Shown: piece by piece, positions 19,247 to 28,353 of the stretch | Layout of the letters: every line of letters begins with the position of its first letter | Numbering within the stretch: the first letter of the stretch is position 1 | Source of the DNA: Novosphingobium piscinae | Lineage (GTDB): Bacteria > Pseudomonadota > Alphaproteobacteria > Sphingomonadales > Sphingomonadaceae | Direction: 5' to 3' | DNA length: 64,000 nt | Assembly: GCF_014230355.1 (NCBI RefSeq) | Contig: NZ_JACLAX010000017.1 | Location: 1-64,000 of the forward strand | Notes under the pieces: model-generated | What the model saw: only the letters and a program-made list of their open reading frames with translations | What the model was told of the DNA's origin: nothing | The model's database searches: none | Translations under genes and position numbers: made by a program

Positions 19247-20305
19247 TCAGTCCAGCATCAACCGGGTGACGTGGCCCATCTTGCGCCCGGGCCGGGCCGC
19301 GGCCTTGCCGTAGAGGTGGAGGTGGTTGGCCGGATCGGCCAGCAGGGCTGGCCAGTCGTGCGCGGCATCGCCGATCAGGTTGTCCATCACCACGCCCGCC
19401 GCGGCCAGCCGGGTGTCGCCCAGCGGCAGTCCGCAGATCGCGCGGATGTGGTTCTCGAACTGGCTGGTGATCGCCCCCTCGATCGTCCAGTGGCCCGAGT
19501 TGTGGACCCGCGGGGCCATCTCGTTGAAGACCGGGCCATCGGCCGTGGCGAAGAACTCGAGCGTCAGCACGCCGACATAGTCGAGCGCCGCCGCGACCCG
19601 GGCAGCAAGGGCCCGCGCCGCAGCGACCTCGGCCTGGACCAGCGGCGCGGCGGGCACGGTCGAACGCGCCAGGATGCCGCCGGCATGGGCGTTCTCCGGG
19701 CTGTCCCAGAAGCGGATGTCGCCATCGGCGGCGCGGCACAGGATCACCGAGAACTCGGCCCGGAAGGTAACGAAGCCCTCGTAGATCAGCGGCTGGTCGG
19801 GCAGGTCGAGCCCATCCGCCGCCGCCGGAGTCATGATCCGCCACTGGCCCTTGCCGTCGTAGCCGTCGCGCCGGGTCTTGAGGATACCGGGCGTGCCGAG
19901 CGTGGCGATCGCCGCGGCCAACCCTGCGGCATCGTCCACTGCCGCGAAGGGCGCGGGCCGGCCGCCGAGACCGTGAACGAAGGTCTTTTCGGCGAGGCGA
20001 TCCTGCGCCACCTCCAGCGCGCGCCGGTTCGGCAGCAGCAGCGCCTCGCCCAGCGCCGCGAGCGGCGCTACCGGCACGTTCTCGAACTCGTAGGTGATCA
20101 CCGCGCAGTCGGCGGCGAAGGCGGCGAGCGCCGCGGCGTCGTCCCAGCCGGCGCAGGTGAAGCCGCCGCAGACCTCGGCCGCGATCGAATCCGCCTCTGG
20201 GGCATAGACGTGGCAGCGATAGCCGAGCTGCGCCGCAGCCATGGCGAGCATGCGGCCGAGTTGGCCGCCGCCGAGGATGCCGATGGTCTCGCCCGGCGGG
20301 ATCAT
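19247..20305 (-). CDS. purK: N5-carboxyaminoimidazole ribonucleotide synthase
   Basis: The 352-residue ATP-grasp enzyme carboxylates AIR in de novo purine synthesis; its product goes to PurE. The start at ATG 20305 is supported by MIPPGETIGILGGGQLGRM, the normal amino terminus. ATP-grasp features include KTRRDGYDGKGQW and the VLTLEFFATADG and NEMAPRVHNSGHW blocks. An in-frame start at 20401 would add residues translated from the REP-like repeat and is rejected. Unusually, purE is separated from purK by a 198-bp gap containing that repeat. Confidence 0.94.
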   Translation of the reverse strand: MIPPGETIGILGGGQLGRMLAMAAAQLGYRCHVYAPEADSIAAEVCGGFTCAGWDDAAALAAFAADCAVITYEFENVPVAPLAALGEALLLPNRRALEVAQDRLAEKTFVHGLGGRPAPFAAVDDAAGLAAAIATLGTPGILKTRRDGYDGKGQWRIMTPAAADGLDLPDQPLIYEGFVTFRAEFSVILCRAADGDIRFWDSPENAHAGGILARSTVPAAPLVQAEVAAARALAARVAAALDYVGVLTLEFFATADGPVFNEMAPRVHNSGHWTIEGAITSQFENHIRAICGLPLGDTRLAAAGVVMDNLIGDAAHDWPALLADPANHLHLYGKAAARPGRKMGHVTRLMLD

Positions 20306-20363
20306 GCGATCCGGGTCCCGGGGCCGACGATGCGCGCAGGCCCTTCGGCGAAGCACAGGACAT

Positions 20364-20475
20364 GCTTCGACGGGCTCAGCCCGAGCGGATGGTTTGCGCA
20401 CAGGGGTTGGACATGCATGGGTTGGATAAGGGCGGTCACGCGCAAGGGCCGCCCGGCCTGAGCCTGCCGAAGGCC
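20364..20475. repeat. REP-like inverted repeat pair between purE and purK
   Basis: Positions 20364-20389 carry a unit with core CGGGCTCAGCCCGAGCGG. Positions 20451-20475 carry a diverged inverted copy (GCCTGAGCCTGCCGAAGG). The arrangement matches the pair at 1079-1200. Just before it, GAAGCA and TGCTTC at 20350-20368 form an extra small hairpin. The pair lies in the purE-purK gap, where it could affect mRNA stability or act as a weak terminator. Confidence 0.65.
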
Positions 20476-20503
20476 ATGCGCCGCCTCAGCCCCGCGAACC
20501 ACC

Positions 20504-20989
20504 TCAGGACGGCCTATCCGCGACCTTGGCGGTCTGCGCTGCGCGATAGGCCTTCAGCCGTTCGGCCAGCCCCTCGTCGTGAGTCGCCAGGATCGCGGCG
20601 GCGAGCAGCCCGGCATTGACCGCCCCGGCCTCGCCGATGGCGAGCGTGCCAACGGGGATCCCGGCCGGCATCTGGACGATCGACAGCAGGCTGTCCTGGC
20701 CCGACAGCGCGCGCGACTGCACCGGCACGCCCAGCACTGGCAGGTGGGTGAGGCTGGCCACCATGCCTGGCAGGTGCGCCGCGCCGCCGGCTCCCGCGAT
20801 CACCACCTTGAAGCCCGCGTCGGCGGCGCCGGTGGCGAAGTCGAACAGGCGCTGCGGGGTGCGGTGCGCGGACACGATCCGCACGTCGGTGGCGACCTCC
20901 AGCCGGTCCAGCACGTCGGCCGCACCCTGCATCGTCGCCCAGTCGGACTGGCTGCCCATGATGATGGCGACGGGGGCGGGCCGGGCCAT
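20504..20989 (-). CDS. purE: N5-carboxyaminoimidazole ribonucleotide mutase
   Basis: The 161-residue class I PurE converts N5-CAIR to CAIR. The motifs GSQSDW near the amino terminus, SAHRTPQRL, and [11 protein letters not shown] are all present. Start ATG 20989 is one base after the gpmA stop, so the two are probably translated from one transcript. It is followed by a repeat-containing gap and then purK. Confidence 0.95.
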   Translation of the reverse strand: MARPAPVAIIMGSQSDWATMQGAADVLDRLEVATDVRIVSAHRTPQRLFDFATGAADAGFKVVIAGAGGAAHLPGMVASLTHLPVLGVPVQSRALSGQDSLLSIVQMPAGIPVGTLAIGEAGAVNAGLLAAAILATHDEGLAERLKAYRAAQTAKVADRPS

Positions 20990-20990
20990 C

Positions 20991-21677
20991 TCAGCGCTCC
21001 GACAGGTAGTAGCGTTCGGTCGCGGCCAGGGCGGCGTCGAGCTCGTAGACGATCGGCTGGCCGGTCGGGATCTCCAGCCCGGTGATGTCGGCATCGGAAA
21101 TGCCTGACAGGTGCTTGACCAGTGCGCGCAGCGAATTGCCGTGAGCGGCGACGATCACCGTCTCGCCGGCGCGCAGCTGCGGGGCGATCACGCCCTCGTA
21201 GTAGGGCAGGACCCGGGCGATCGTGTCCTTGAGGCTTTCGGTGCTGGGAATCGCGATCCCGGCATAGCGCGGATCGGCGGCCAGATCGAAAGCCCCGCCG
21301 GGCTCGAGCACCGGGGGCGGGATGTCGAAGCTGCGGCGCCAGATCTTGACCTGGTCATCGCCATGCTTTGCCGCGGTCTCGGCCTTGTCGAGCCCGGTCA
21401 GGCCACCATAGTGCCGCTCGTTCAGGCGCCAGTCCTTGGTTTCCGGGATCCACAGCCGCCCGGCGGCCTCGAGTGCGAGATGCAGCGTCTTGATCGCGCG
21501 GGTCTGCAGGCTGGTGAAGGCCACCGTGGGCAGGACCCCCTTGGCGGCGAGCAGCGCGCCGGCGGCGCGGGCCTCGGCCTCGCCCTGGGCGGTCAGGTTG
21601 ACGTCCCACCAGCCGGTGAAGCGGTTTTCGAGGTTCCACTGGCTCTGGCCATGGCGAACGAGGATCAGGCGCGGCAC
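20991..21677 (-). CDS. gpmA: 2,3-bisphosphoglycerate-dependent phosphoglycerate mutase
   Basis: The 228-residue enzyme interconverts 3- and 2-phosphoglycerate in glycolysis. The catalytic histidine is His9 in [10 protein letters not shown], the ERHYGGLTG block is near residue 85, and the second histidine is in [10 protein letters not shown] near residue 180. Length fits the dPGM family. It sits directly upstream of purE. Confidence 0.94.
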   Translation of the reverse strand: MPRLILVRHGQSQWNLENRFTGWWDVNLTAQGEAEARAAGALLAAKGVLPTVAFTSLQTRAIKTLHLALEAAGRLWIPETKDWRLNERHYGGLTGLDKAETAAKHGDDQVKIWRRSFDIPPPVLEPGGAFDLAADPRYAGIAIPSTESLKDTIARVLPYYEGVIAPQLRAGETVIVAAHGNSLRALVKHLSGISDADITGLEIPTGQPIVYELDAALAATERYYLSER

Positions 21678-21728
21678 GGTCTGGCAAACTCCCGGTTGTG
21701 GCGAGGGCAGGGCTGGACGGGGCAGCCC

Positions 21729-21944
21729 CTAGCCGCTGGGGTCCGGTTTGGAAAGGGCGCCATCCGATTCGCCCGCTGGATCCGCGGCGCCTTGCTCTGC
21801 GCCGTCGCCCGTGCCCCCGAGGGCCCGCGCCTGCACCTTGCGCCGCCGCAGGTTCTCGCGCAGCTTGGCAGCGAGCCGTTCCTCGCGGTTCGGCGGAGCG
21901 GACCCGCGCGGCATGTCGGGGGAGGGAATGGACGGGCTGGTCAT
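21729..21944 (-). CDS. Small basic protein of unknown function
   Basis: ATG 21944 opens a 71-residue frame preceded by the ribosome site GGAAGGA. The middle of the protein, NREERLAAKLRENLRRRKVQ, is strongly basic and helical; the tail is rich in Gly, Ala and Asp. Short proteins with this REERLAAKLRENLRRRK block are familiar from sphingomonad genomes, without a known function. It lies 51 bp upstream of gpmA on the same strand. Confidence 0.65.
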   Translation of the reverse strand: MTSPSIPSPDMPRGSAPPNREERLAAKLRENLRRRKVQARALGGTGDGAEQGAADPAGESDGALSKPDPSG

Positions 21945-22015
21945 GGTCCTTCCCTGCCGCGCCCGGGCGCAGACCGCAAGGTCCGCCCGCCGCGCCGCCT
22001 CGCGCCGAACGCAGC

Positions 22016-22043
22016 TTGACAAGCCCGGGCCACCCCGTCATTA
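22016..22043 (+). promoter_or_regulatory. Candidate promoter of tRNA-Thr
   Basis: A perfect -35 hexamer TTGACA lies at 22016-22021, with a weak -10 candidate TCATTA 16 bases later (22038-22043), about 55 bp before the tRNA. The surrounding CTTGACAAGC resembles CTTGACGAGC upstream of tRNA-Gly (32732-32741). Confidence 0.4.
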
Positions 22044-22098
22044 GCGCCGCCCTGCCCGCGGCGCCTGTTCGGCCGGCGGGCCATCGCGGAAATGGTGT

Positions 22099-22173
<75 letters not shown>

Positions 22174-22251
22174 TTTCCCCGCTTCCCTCCCGTGCCGTGG
22201 CGGCCTATGCCCCTAGATGCCGGTATTTCCGCCGCTGAGGGCCCCGCCTGC

Positions 22252-22581
22252 ATGACTGCTTCCCCGCTGGCCGCCGGCTGCGATCTTGCCCGCCAGGCCA
22301 CCGAACTGATCGCCGAAAGCTGGTGCCTCACGCTCGAATCGGCGGCGGTGATCTGGTTGCGGCTGGGCAAGCTCGCGGCGCTCGATGCCGCTGCCATGGC
22401 CGAGGGCGAGCGGATGGTCGAAGAAAAGATGCAGGCCGCGCTCGAGCATTCCGCCCGGCTGATGACCGGCGGTTTCGGGCTGGCGCCACAGAGCGTGGCG
22501 CGCGGCAGCCTGGCCTATTACCGCGGGCGCGTTGCGGACAACCGTCGCCGGCTGACCCGTCCGGCACGCACCGGACGCTGA
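22252..22581 (+). CDS. Small helical protein of unknown function, phasin-like in character
   Basis: ATG 22252 gives a 109-residue, mainly helical protein with no signal peptide or membrane segment. Residues 15-75 are amphipathic (LTLESAAVIWLRLGKLAALD, then an EGERMVEEKMQAALEHS block), followed by a basic C-terminal tail. The character resembles small phasin or coiled-coil proteins, but no signature motif is recognised. ATG 22207 is an alternative start. It follows tRNA-Thr and is convergent with the GNAT gene, 18 bp away. Confidence 0.55.
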   Translation: MTASPLAAGCDLARQATELIAESWCLTLESAAVIWLRLGKLAALDAAAMAEGERMVEEKMQAALEHSARLMTGGFGLAPQSVARGSLAYYRGRVADNRRRLTRPARTGR

Positions 22582-22599
22582 ACCGCACCCTTGCCGAAC

Positions 22600-22902
22600 T
22601 CACGCGCGCAGCGCGGCCCATTCGGGATGGCGCTGGAACTGCGCGGCGACGTAGGAGCACTGCGGTTCGATCCGGAAGCCCTCGCGGCGCGCGTCCTCGA
22701 TCAGCGCGTCAACCAGCCGCCGGGCGATGCCGCGGCCCTCGAGGGCGCGCGGCACCAGCGTGTGCTCGGCCACCCGCACCGCCGCCGCGCCGTCGCCCCG
22801 GACGATCCAGGTCAGCCGGGCGACCGCGTCGCTGTCCGGCACCTGCGCCCGGTACTCGCCGGCGTTGCCCCGATCGAGCCTGACAATGTCGATTTCGTCC
22901 AT
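22600..22902 (-). CDS. GNAT-family N-acetyltransferase, YjdJ type
   Basis: The 100-residue protein belongs to the short YjdJ-type branch of GNAT proteins. The acetyl-CoA-binding region is visible as HTLVPRALEGRGIARRLVDA, followed by IEPQCSYVAAQFQRHPEW, the C-terminal block typical of this family. The substrate is unknown. Start ATG 22902 has an AGGA ribosome site. It is divergent from the threonine aldolase gene, with 77 bp between. Confidence 0.82.
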   Translation of the reverse strand: MDEIDIVRLDRGNAGEYRAQVPDSDAVARLTWIVRGDGAAAVRVAEHTLVPRALEGRGIARRLVDALIEDARREGFRIEPQCSYVAAQFQRHPEWAALRA

Positions 22903-22979
22903 TCGCGGATCGATCCTTTCGTTCCTGCCCCGGTTAGCGGCTTGACCCGCCCCGGACTTGCCGCAATCTGCCAGCCTCC

Positions 22980-23981
22980 ATGCAGTTTCTCTCCGATAAC
23001 GCCGCCGCCGTCCACCCCGCCGTCTGGCGGGCTCTGCAGGATGCCGATGCCCCCGATGCGCCCTACGACGGCGATCGCTGGAGCGCGCGGCTCGATGCGG
23101 CCTTCGCCGACCTGTTTGGTCAGCCGTGCACCGCGCTATGGGTGGCGACCGGCACGGCTGCCAATTGTCTGGCACTGGCGGCGATGGTGCCGCCGCATGG
23201 CGCCGTGGTCTGTCACCGCGAGGCCCATATCGAGACCGACGAGGGCGGCGCGCCCGGCTTCTACCTGCACGGCGCCAAGCTGCTGCTGGCCGAGGGCGAC
23301 GGCGCGCTGCTGACCCCGGCCTCGGTCGAGGCCGTGCTCGCCGGCATCCGCCCCGACGTGCACCAGGTCCAGCCCCAGGCGCTGTCGATCACCCAGGCCA
23401 GCGAATATGGCCGCGCCTACCGCCCGGCCGAGGTCGCCGCGCTGGGCGCGCTGGCGCGGGGGCGCGGGCTGCGCCTGCACATGGACGGCGCCCGCTTCGC
23501 CAATGCCGTCGCCCACCTCGGTTGTAGCCCGGCGGCGGCCAGCTGCGCCGGCGGGGTCGACGCGCTGTCGTTCGGCTTCGTCAAGAACGGCGGGATGGGG
23601 GCCGAGGCCGTGGTGTTCTTCGACCCCGCACTGGCGGCGGCCTCGCACCAGCGGCGCAAGCGCGCCGGCCATCTGCAAAGCAAGGGACGGTTCCTCGCTG
23701 CGCAGATCCTGGCGCTGCTCGAGCGCGACCTGTGGCTCGACAATGCCCGTGCCGCCAATGCCGCCGCAGCGGAACTCGCCGCGGCCTGTCCCGACCGGCT
23801 GCTCCATCCGGTCGAGGCCAACGAGGTCTTCGTGCGCTGCACCGCGGCCGAGCGAGCGGCGCTACGGGCCCAGGGCTTCGGCTTCTATGACTGGGGCGAA
23901 GACGCGGCCCGGCTGGTTACCGCATGGAACAGCCCGGCTGCCGCCGTCGGTGCGCTGTCCCGCGCGTTGGCCGCGCTGTGA
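22980..23981 (+). CDS. Threonine aldolase-family PLP enzyme
   Basis: The 333-residue fold-type I PLP enzyme probably cleaves L-threonine or another beta-hydroxy amino acid to glycine and an aldehyde. It begins with FLSDNAAAVHPAV and has the ATGTAANCLAL phosphate-binding segment, HMDGARFANA, and the Schiff-base lysine Lys202 in SFGFVKNGGMG. The subfamily matches the low-specificity aldolases that carry KNG after the active-site lysine. The stop overlaps the GTG start of the EamA transporter gene. Confidence 0.85.
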   Translation: MQFLSDNAAAVHPAVWRALQDADAPDAPYDGDRWSARLDAAFADLFGQPCTALWVATGTAANCLALAAMVPPHGAVVCHREAHIETDEGGAPGFYLHGAKLLLAEGDGALLTPASVEAVLAGIRPDVHQVQPQALSITQASEYGRAYRPAEVAALGALARGRGLRLHMDGARFANAVAHLGCSPAAASCAGGVDALSFGFVKNGGMGAEAVVFFDPALAAASHQRRKRAGHLQSKGRFLAAQILALLERDLWLDNARAANAAAAELAAACPDRLLHPVEANEVFVRCTAAERAALRAQGFGFYDWGEDAARLVTAWNSPAAAVGALSRALAAL

Positions 23982-24892
23982 CCGTCACCGGGGCTCGGCC
24001 GGTGCCGGCAGCGCGCGGTGGGGCCATCGTTGCGTTCGTCATCGTTTCGGTCGTCTGGGGCTCGACCTGGCTGGTCATCAAGGACCAGATCAGTGTGGTC
24101 CCGCCCGCCTGGACCATCACCTGGCGCTTCGTCGTGGCCGGCCTCGGGATGATCGCAGTCGCCCTGGTCCGCCGCGAATCGCTGCGGCTGCCGCCGGGCG
24201 GGCAGGCCATGGCGGCGCTGGTCGGGCTGACGCAGTTCGCCGGCAACTACCAGTTCGTCTACCACGCCGAGGCCTATCTCACCTCGGGCGTGGTGGCGGT
24301 GCTGTTCGCACTGCTGATGGTGCCCAATGCGCTGCTCTCGGCCTGGTGGCTGGGTAGCGCGGTGACCGCGCGGTTCCTCGCGGGGTCGGCCGTGGCGGTG
24401 CTCGGTATCGCCCTGCTGCTCCTGCACGAATTGCGGTTGTCCCCGGCACCCGGCTCGGTCGTGATGGGCACGGCGCTGAGCCTGGCGGGACTGCTCTGCG
24501 CCTCCTGCGCCAATGTCGCCCAGGCCACGGAGCGGGCCCGCACCAGCGCGCCTGTGCCGTTCCTCGCCTGGGCCATGCTCTGGGGGGTCGGGCTCAATGC
24601 GCTGTGGGCGCTCGCCACGGTCGGTCCGCCGGTGTTCGATCCGCGTCCCGCCTACTGGGGCGGGGTCGCCTACCTCGCGATCCTCGGTTCGGTCCTGCCC
24701 TTCCCGCTCTACTTCAACCTGATCCGCGACATGGGCGCGGGCCGGGCGGCCTATACCTCGGTGGTCACACCGATCATCGCCATGGTGCTGTCCACCCTGT
24801 TCGAGGGCTATCACTGGAGCCTGCTGGCCGTGGCCGGATCGGTCCTGGCCATGGCCGGGCTGGTCATCGCCCTCGGCGCGCGGCGCGGCTAG
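23978..24892 (+). CDS. EamA/DMT-family permease
   Basis: The protein of about 304 residues has ten hydrophobic segments in two EamA repeats, the first starting IVAFVIVSVVWGSTWLVIK. DMT proteins export amino acids or other small metabolites; coupling to the aldolase suggests an amino-acid-related substrate, which is inference. The likely start is GTG 23978, overlapping the upstream stop as GTGA. An ATG at 23924 lies inside the preceding gene and would add a non-hydrophobic leader. Its stop shares a CTAG with the convergent gene. Confidence 0.82.
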   Translation: MTVTGARPVPAARGGAIVAFVIVSVVWGSTWLVIKDQISVVPPAWTITWRFVVAGLGMIAVALVRRESLRLPPGGQAMAALVGLTQFAGNYQFVYHAEAYLTSGVVAVLFALLMVPNALLSAWWLGSAVTARFLAGSAVAVLGIALLLLHELRLSPAPGSVVMGTALSLAGLLCASCANVAQATERARTSAPVPFLAWAMLWGVGLNALWALATVGPPVFDPRPAYWGGVAYLAILGSVLPFPLYFNLIRDMGAGRAAYTSVVTPIIAMVLSTLFEGYHWSLLAVAGSVLAMAGLVIALGARRG

Positions 24893-25674
24893 CCGCCCGC
24901 GGCGAGCACCGCGCGCAGCCCTTCGCGATAGGTCGGATGGGCCGGCGCCCAGCCCAGCACGCGGCGGGCCTTGCGGTTGGTCACCCGGCGGTTCTCGGCA
25001 TAGAAGGCGCGCGCCATCGGCGAGAGCCCGGCCTGGTCGAGCGGCAGCAGCGGCGGCAGGGGCAGGCCGGCGAGGCGCGCCGCCTCTTCGACCACGGCGT
25101 TCTGCGGGCAGGGCAGGTCGTCGGCCAGGTTGTAGGCCCCCGGCGGCCCGGCCAGCCCGGCGATCACCCCGGCGGCCAGATCGTCGACATGGATGCGGCT
25201 GAACACCTGCCCCGGGAGGTCGATGCGGTGGGCCTTGCCCTCGCGCAGCCGGTCGAATGGCGAACGGCCCGGGCCATAGATCCCCGGGAGGCGGAAGACG
25301 CGCGCTCCGCGCTCCAGCCAGGCGGCATCGCAGTCGGCGCGGGCGCTGCGGCGGCCGGTGCCGGTCGGGGCGGTCTCGTCGACCCAGGCGCCCGCGGCAT
25401 CGCCATAGACCCCGGTCGAGGAAAGATAGCCCAGCCACCGGCCGGCCAGCGCGTCGCCATAGGCGGCCAGGACCGGATCGCGGCCTTCGCCCCCGGGCGG
25501 CACCGAGGAGAGCACGGCCTCGGCATCGGCCAACGCCAGCCGTACCGCGCCGCTGTCGTCGAACGCGAGGGTGCCGCTGCGGCCGGTCGAAAGCACCTCC
25601 CAGCCTTGCGCCGCGAGGCGCGCCGCAATCCTGCTGGCGGAAAAGCCCAGCCCGAAGATGAACATCCGGCGCAT
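24889..25674 (-). CDS. NAD(P)-dependent epimerase/dehydratase-like protein (atypical SDR)
   Basis: From ATG 25674 this is a 261-residue Rossmann protein: MFIFGLGFSASRIAARL forms the nucleotide-binding motif GLGFSA, and YLSSTGVYGD gives the Thr-Tyr region of extended/atypical SDRs. The HVDDLAAGV and YNLADD blocks match the YeeZ-like family. The substrate is unknown. ATG 25695 (MPLWKHP) is an alternative start, neither having a strong ribosome site. The frame stays open on this strand to 28830 inside pepN, but that is a shadow. It is divergent from pepN. Confidence 0.75.
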   Translation of the reverse strand: MRRMFIFGLGFSASRIAARLAAQGWEVLSTGRSGTLAFDDSGAVRLALADAEAVLSSVPPGGEGRDPVLAAYGDALAGRWLGYLSSTGVYGDAAGAWVDETAPTGTGRRSARADCDAAWLERGARVFRLPGIYGPGRSPFDRLREGKAHRIDLPGQVFSRIHVDDLAAGVIAGLAGPPGAYNLADDLPCPQNAVVEEAARLAGLPLPPLLPLDQAGLSPMARAFYAENRRVTNRKARRVLGWAPAHPTYREGLRAVLAAGG

Positions 25675-25734
25675 CGGGTGTTTCCATAGGGGCATGGGTG
25701 GCTTTCGGACAAGCAGCCAGTAAAGAAGACTGCC

Positions 25735-28353
25735 ATGGACTTGATGCACACCGACGCCGCGCCGGCCCCTGCCGCCCCGCCCGTGATTCGCCGCGCCGAT
25801 TATGCCCCGCCCGCCTGGCTGGTGCCCGAGGTGAGACTTGATGTGCGGCTGGGGCTCGATGCCACAACGATCCATGCCGAACTGAGCGTCGAGCGCAATC
25901 CCGCTGCCGCGGCCGCCCCGCTCCGCCTCGCCGGCGACGGTCTGGCCGCGCGGGCGGTGACGGTCGATGGACAGCCCAGTCAGGCCTGGCGGATGGACGG
26001 GTCCGACCTGGTGATCGACCTGCCGGGATCGGCTCACCGGATCGGCGTGGCAACCGCGCTCAATCCCGCCGCCAACAGCCAGCTGATGGGGCTCTACGCC
26101 TCGAACGGGATGCTCTGCACGCAGTGCGAGGCGGAGGGCTTCCGGCGCATCACCTTCCATCCTGACCGGCCCGACGTGCTGTCGGTCTACACCGTGCGGA
26201 TGACCGCCAACCGTGGGCAGTTCCCGGTGCTGCTGGCCAACGGAAACTGCCTCGGCAGCGGCGACAATGGCGATGGCACCCACTGGGCCGAATGGCACGA
26301 TCCCTGGCCCAAGCCATCCTACCTCTTCGCGCTGGTTGCCGGCGATCTCGTCGCCACGACCGACCGCTTCACCACCCGGTCTGGCCGCACGGTCGAACTC
26401 GCCATCTGGGTCCGCCCCGGCGACGAGGCCCGCACCGGGCATGCGATGCGCAGCCTGATCCACTCGATGCAGTGGGACGAGGAGGCCTTCGGGCGCGAGT
26501 ACGACCTCGATCTGTTCAACATCGTCGCCGTGTCCGACTTCAACATGGGGGCGATGGAAAACAAGGGGCTCAACGTCTTCAACACCCGCTATGTCCTTGC
26601 CGATCCGGAAACCGCCACCGACGGCGATTATGACGCGGTCGAGGGGGTCATCGGGCACGAATACTTCCACAACTGGTCGGGCAACCGGGTGACCTGCCGC
26701 GACTGGTTCCAGCTCAGCCTCAAGGAAGGCTTCACCGTGCTGCGCGACCAGCTGTTCAGCGCAGCGATGGGGTCCGAGCCGGTCAAGCGGATCGAGGACG
26801 TGCGGGTGCTGCGTGCCGCGCAGTTCCCCGAGGATTCGGGCCCTCTGGCGCACCCGATCCGCCCCGATTCCTACCAGGAGATCTCGAACTTCTACACCGC
26901 CACCGTCTACAACAAGGGGGCCGAGGTGATCCGCATGATGCGCACCATGGCGGGCCCGGAGCGGTTCCGCGCCGGCTGCGACCTCTATTTCGACCGGCAC
27001 GATGGCGAGGCCGCAACCTGCGAGGACTTCGTCTGCGCGATCGAGGATGGCACCGGACTGGACCTGACGCAGTTCCGCCTGTGGTACAGCCAGGCCGGGA
27101 CGCCCCGGGTGACGGCGCGGCTCAGCCACGATGGCGAGACCGCGACGCTGCATCTCGCCCAGGAGGTGCCGCCGACGCCGGGTCAGCCGGTCAAGCAGCC
27201 GATGCCGATCCCGCTGCGCCTGGCGCTGTTCGATCGCGCCACCGGCCGCCATGCCGGAGAGCACCTGATCGTCCTGGATCGCGCCGCGGCAGACTTCACC
27301 TTTCCCGGCCACGCCAGCCGCCCCGTGCTGTCGCTCAACCGCGGCTATTCGGCGCCAGTCGCGCTCGACGCGGGTCAGTCGACCGAGGATCTGGTGTTCC
27401 TGGCCGCGCACGATGATGATCCCTTCGCCCGCTATGAGGCGCTGCAGAGCCTGATGGTCGGCCATCTCGCGGGGGTCGTCGCCGGCACGCTCGATGCCGC
27501 CGCCGCGGCCACCGGCCGCGCGGCGATTGCGGGCGCGCTGGCCGCAGTGCTCGATGATCCCGCGCTCGACGACCTGATGCGCGGCGAGCTGATGATCCTG
27601 CCGGCGGAGAGCTATCTCGCCGAGCAGTTCGCCGCGGCCGATCCCGTGGCGATCCGCCGGGCCCGCGAGGCGCTCAAGGGCTGGCTCGCGGGCGAACTGG
27701 CCGATCGCCTGACCGCCCTGCACGACCGGGCCGGCGCGGTGCCCTATGCGCTCGATGCCGCGGCGCGCGGTGCGCGCAAGGTCAAGACCCAGGCGCTGGT
27801 CTATCTCGCCGCGGGCCTGCCCGAGGAGGCCGCCCGCCGCGCCGCCGCGCAGTATGACGGGGCCGACAACATGACCGACCGGCAGGGCGCGCTGATGGTG
27901 CTGTGCGGGCTTGAAAGCCCGCTGCGCGAAGCGCGGCTGGCCGATTTCCACGCGCGCTATGCCGGCAACGCGCTGGTCATCGACAAGTGGTTCACGCTTC
28001 AGGCGGGTTCCCTCCATCCCGCCGCGCTCGAGCAGGTGCGCGCCCTTGCGGCGCATCCCGACATGACGCTGGCCAATCCCAACCGGGTGCGGTCGCTCTA
28101 CATGGCCTTCGCCGCCAATGCCGGGGCGTTCCATGCCGCGGACGGCGCCGGCTACCGGATTATCGCCGACCTGATTCTCGCGCTGGATCCGCTCAATGCC
28201 CAGACCGCCGCCCGGTTCGTGCCCCCGCTCGGGCGCTGGCGGCGGATCGAGCCCGGGCGCGCCGCGCTGATGCGGGCCGAGCTCGAGCGCGTACTCGCCG
28301 CGCCACAACTGTCGCGCGATACCTTTGAGCAGGTCAGCCGCAGCCTTGGCTGA
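25735..28353 (+). CDS. pepN: Aminopeptidase N (M1 family)
   Basis: The 872-residue zinc aminopeptidase removes N-terminal residues from peptides in the cytoplasm. The exopeptidase motif GAMEN is at about 271-275. The zinc site is HEYFH starting at His308 (catalytic Glu309), with the third ligand Glu331 in LKEG. Size and the C-terminal DUF3458-type helical domain match the E. coli PepN branch. The stop is overlapped by the start of pgeF. Confidence 0.95.
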   Translation: MDLMHTDAAPAPAAPPVIRRADYAPPAWLVPEVRLDVRLGLDATTIHAELSVERNPAAAAAPLRLAGDGLAARAVTVDGQPSQAWRMDGSDLVIDLPGSAHRIGVATALNPAANSQLMGLYASNGMLCTQCEAEGFRRITFHPDRPDVLSVYTVRMTANRGQFPVLLANGNCLGSGDNGDGTHWAEWHDPWPKPSYLFALVAGDLVATTDRFTTRSGRTVELAIWVRPGDEARTGHAMRSLIHSMQWDEEAFGREYDLDLFNIVAVSDFNMGAMENKGLNVFNTRYVLADPETATDGDYDAVEGVIGHEYFHNWSGNRVTCRDWFQLSLKEGFTVLRDQLFSAAMGSEPVKRIEDVRVLRAAQFPEDSGPLAHPIRPDSYQEISNFYTATVYNKGAEVIRMMRTMAGPERFRAGCDLYFDRHDGEAATCEDFVCAIEDGTGLDLTQFRLWYSQAGTPRVTARLSHDGETATLHLAQEVPPTPGQPVKQPMPIPLRLALFDRATGRHAGEHLIVLDRAAADFTFPGHASRPVLSLNRGYSAPVALDAGQSTEDLVFLAAHDDDPFARYEALQSLMVGHLAGVVAGTLDAAAAATGRAAIAGALAAVLDDPALDDLMRGELMILPAESYLAEQFAAADPVAIRRAREALKGWLAGELADRLTALHDRAGAVPYALDAAARGARKVKTQALVYLAAGLPEEAARRAAAQYDGADNMTDRQGALMVLCGLESPLREARLADFHARYAGNALVIDKWFTLQAGSLHPAALEQVRALAAHPDMTLANPNRVRSLYMAFAANAGAFHAADGAGYRIIADLILALDPLNAQTAARFVPPLGRWRRIEPGRAALMRAELERVLAAPQLSRDTFEQVSRSLG

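Noticed and set aside
20306..20401. N-terminal extension of purK to 20401
   Set aside because: The extra residues are translated from the REP-like repeat; ATG 20305 gives the conserved family start.
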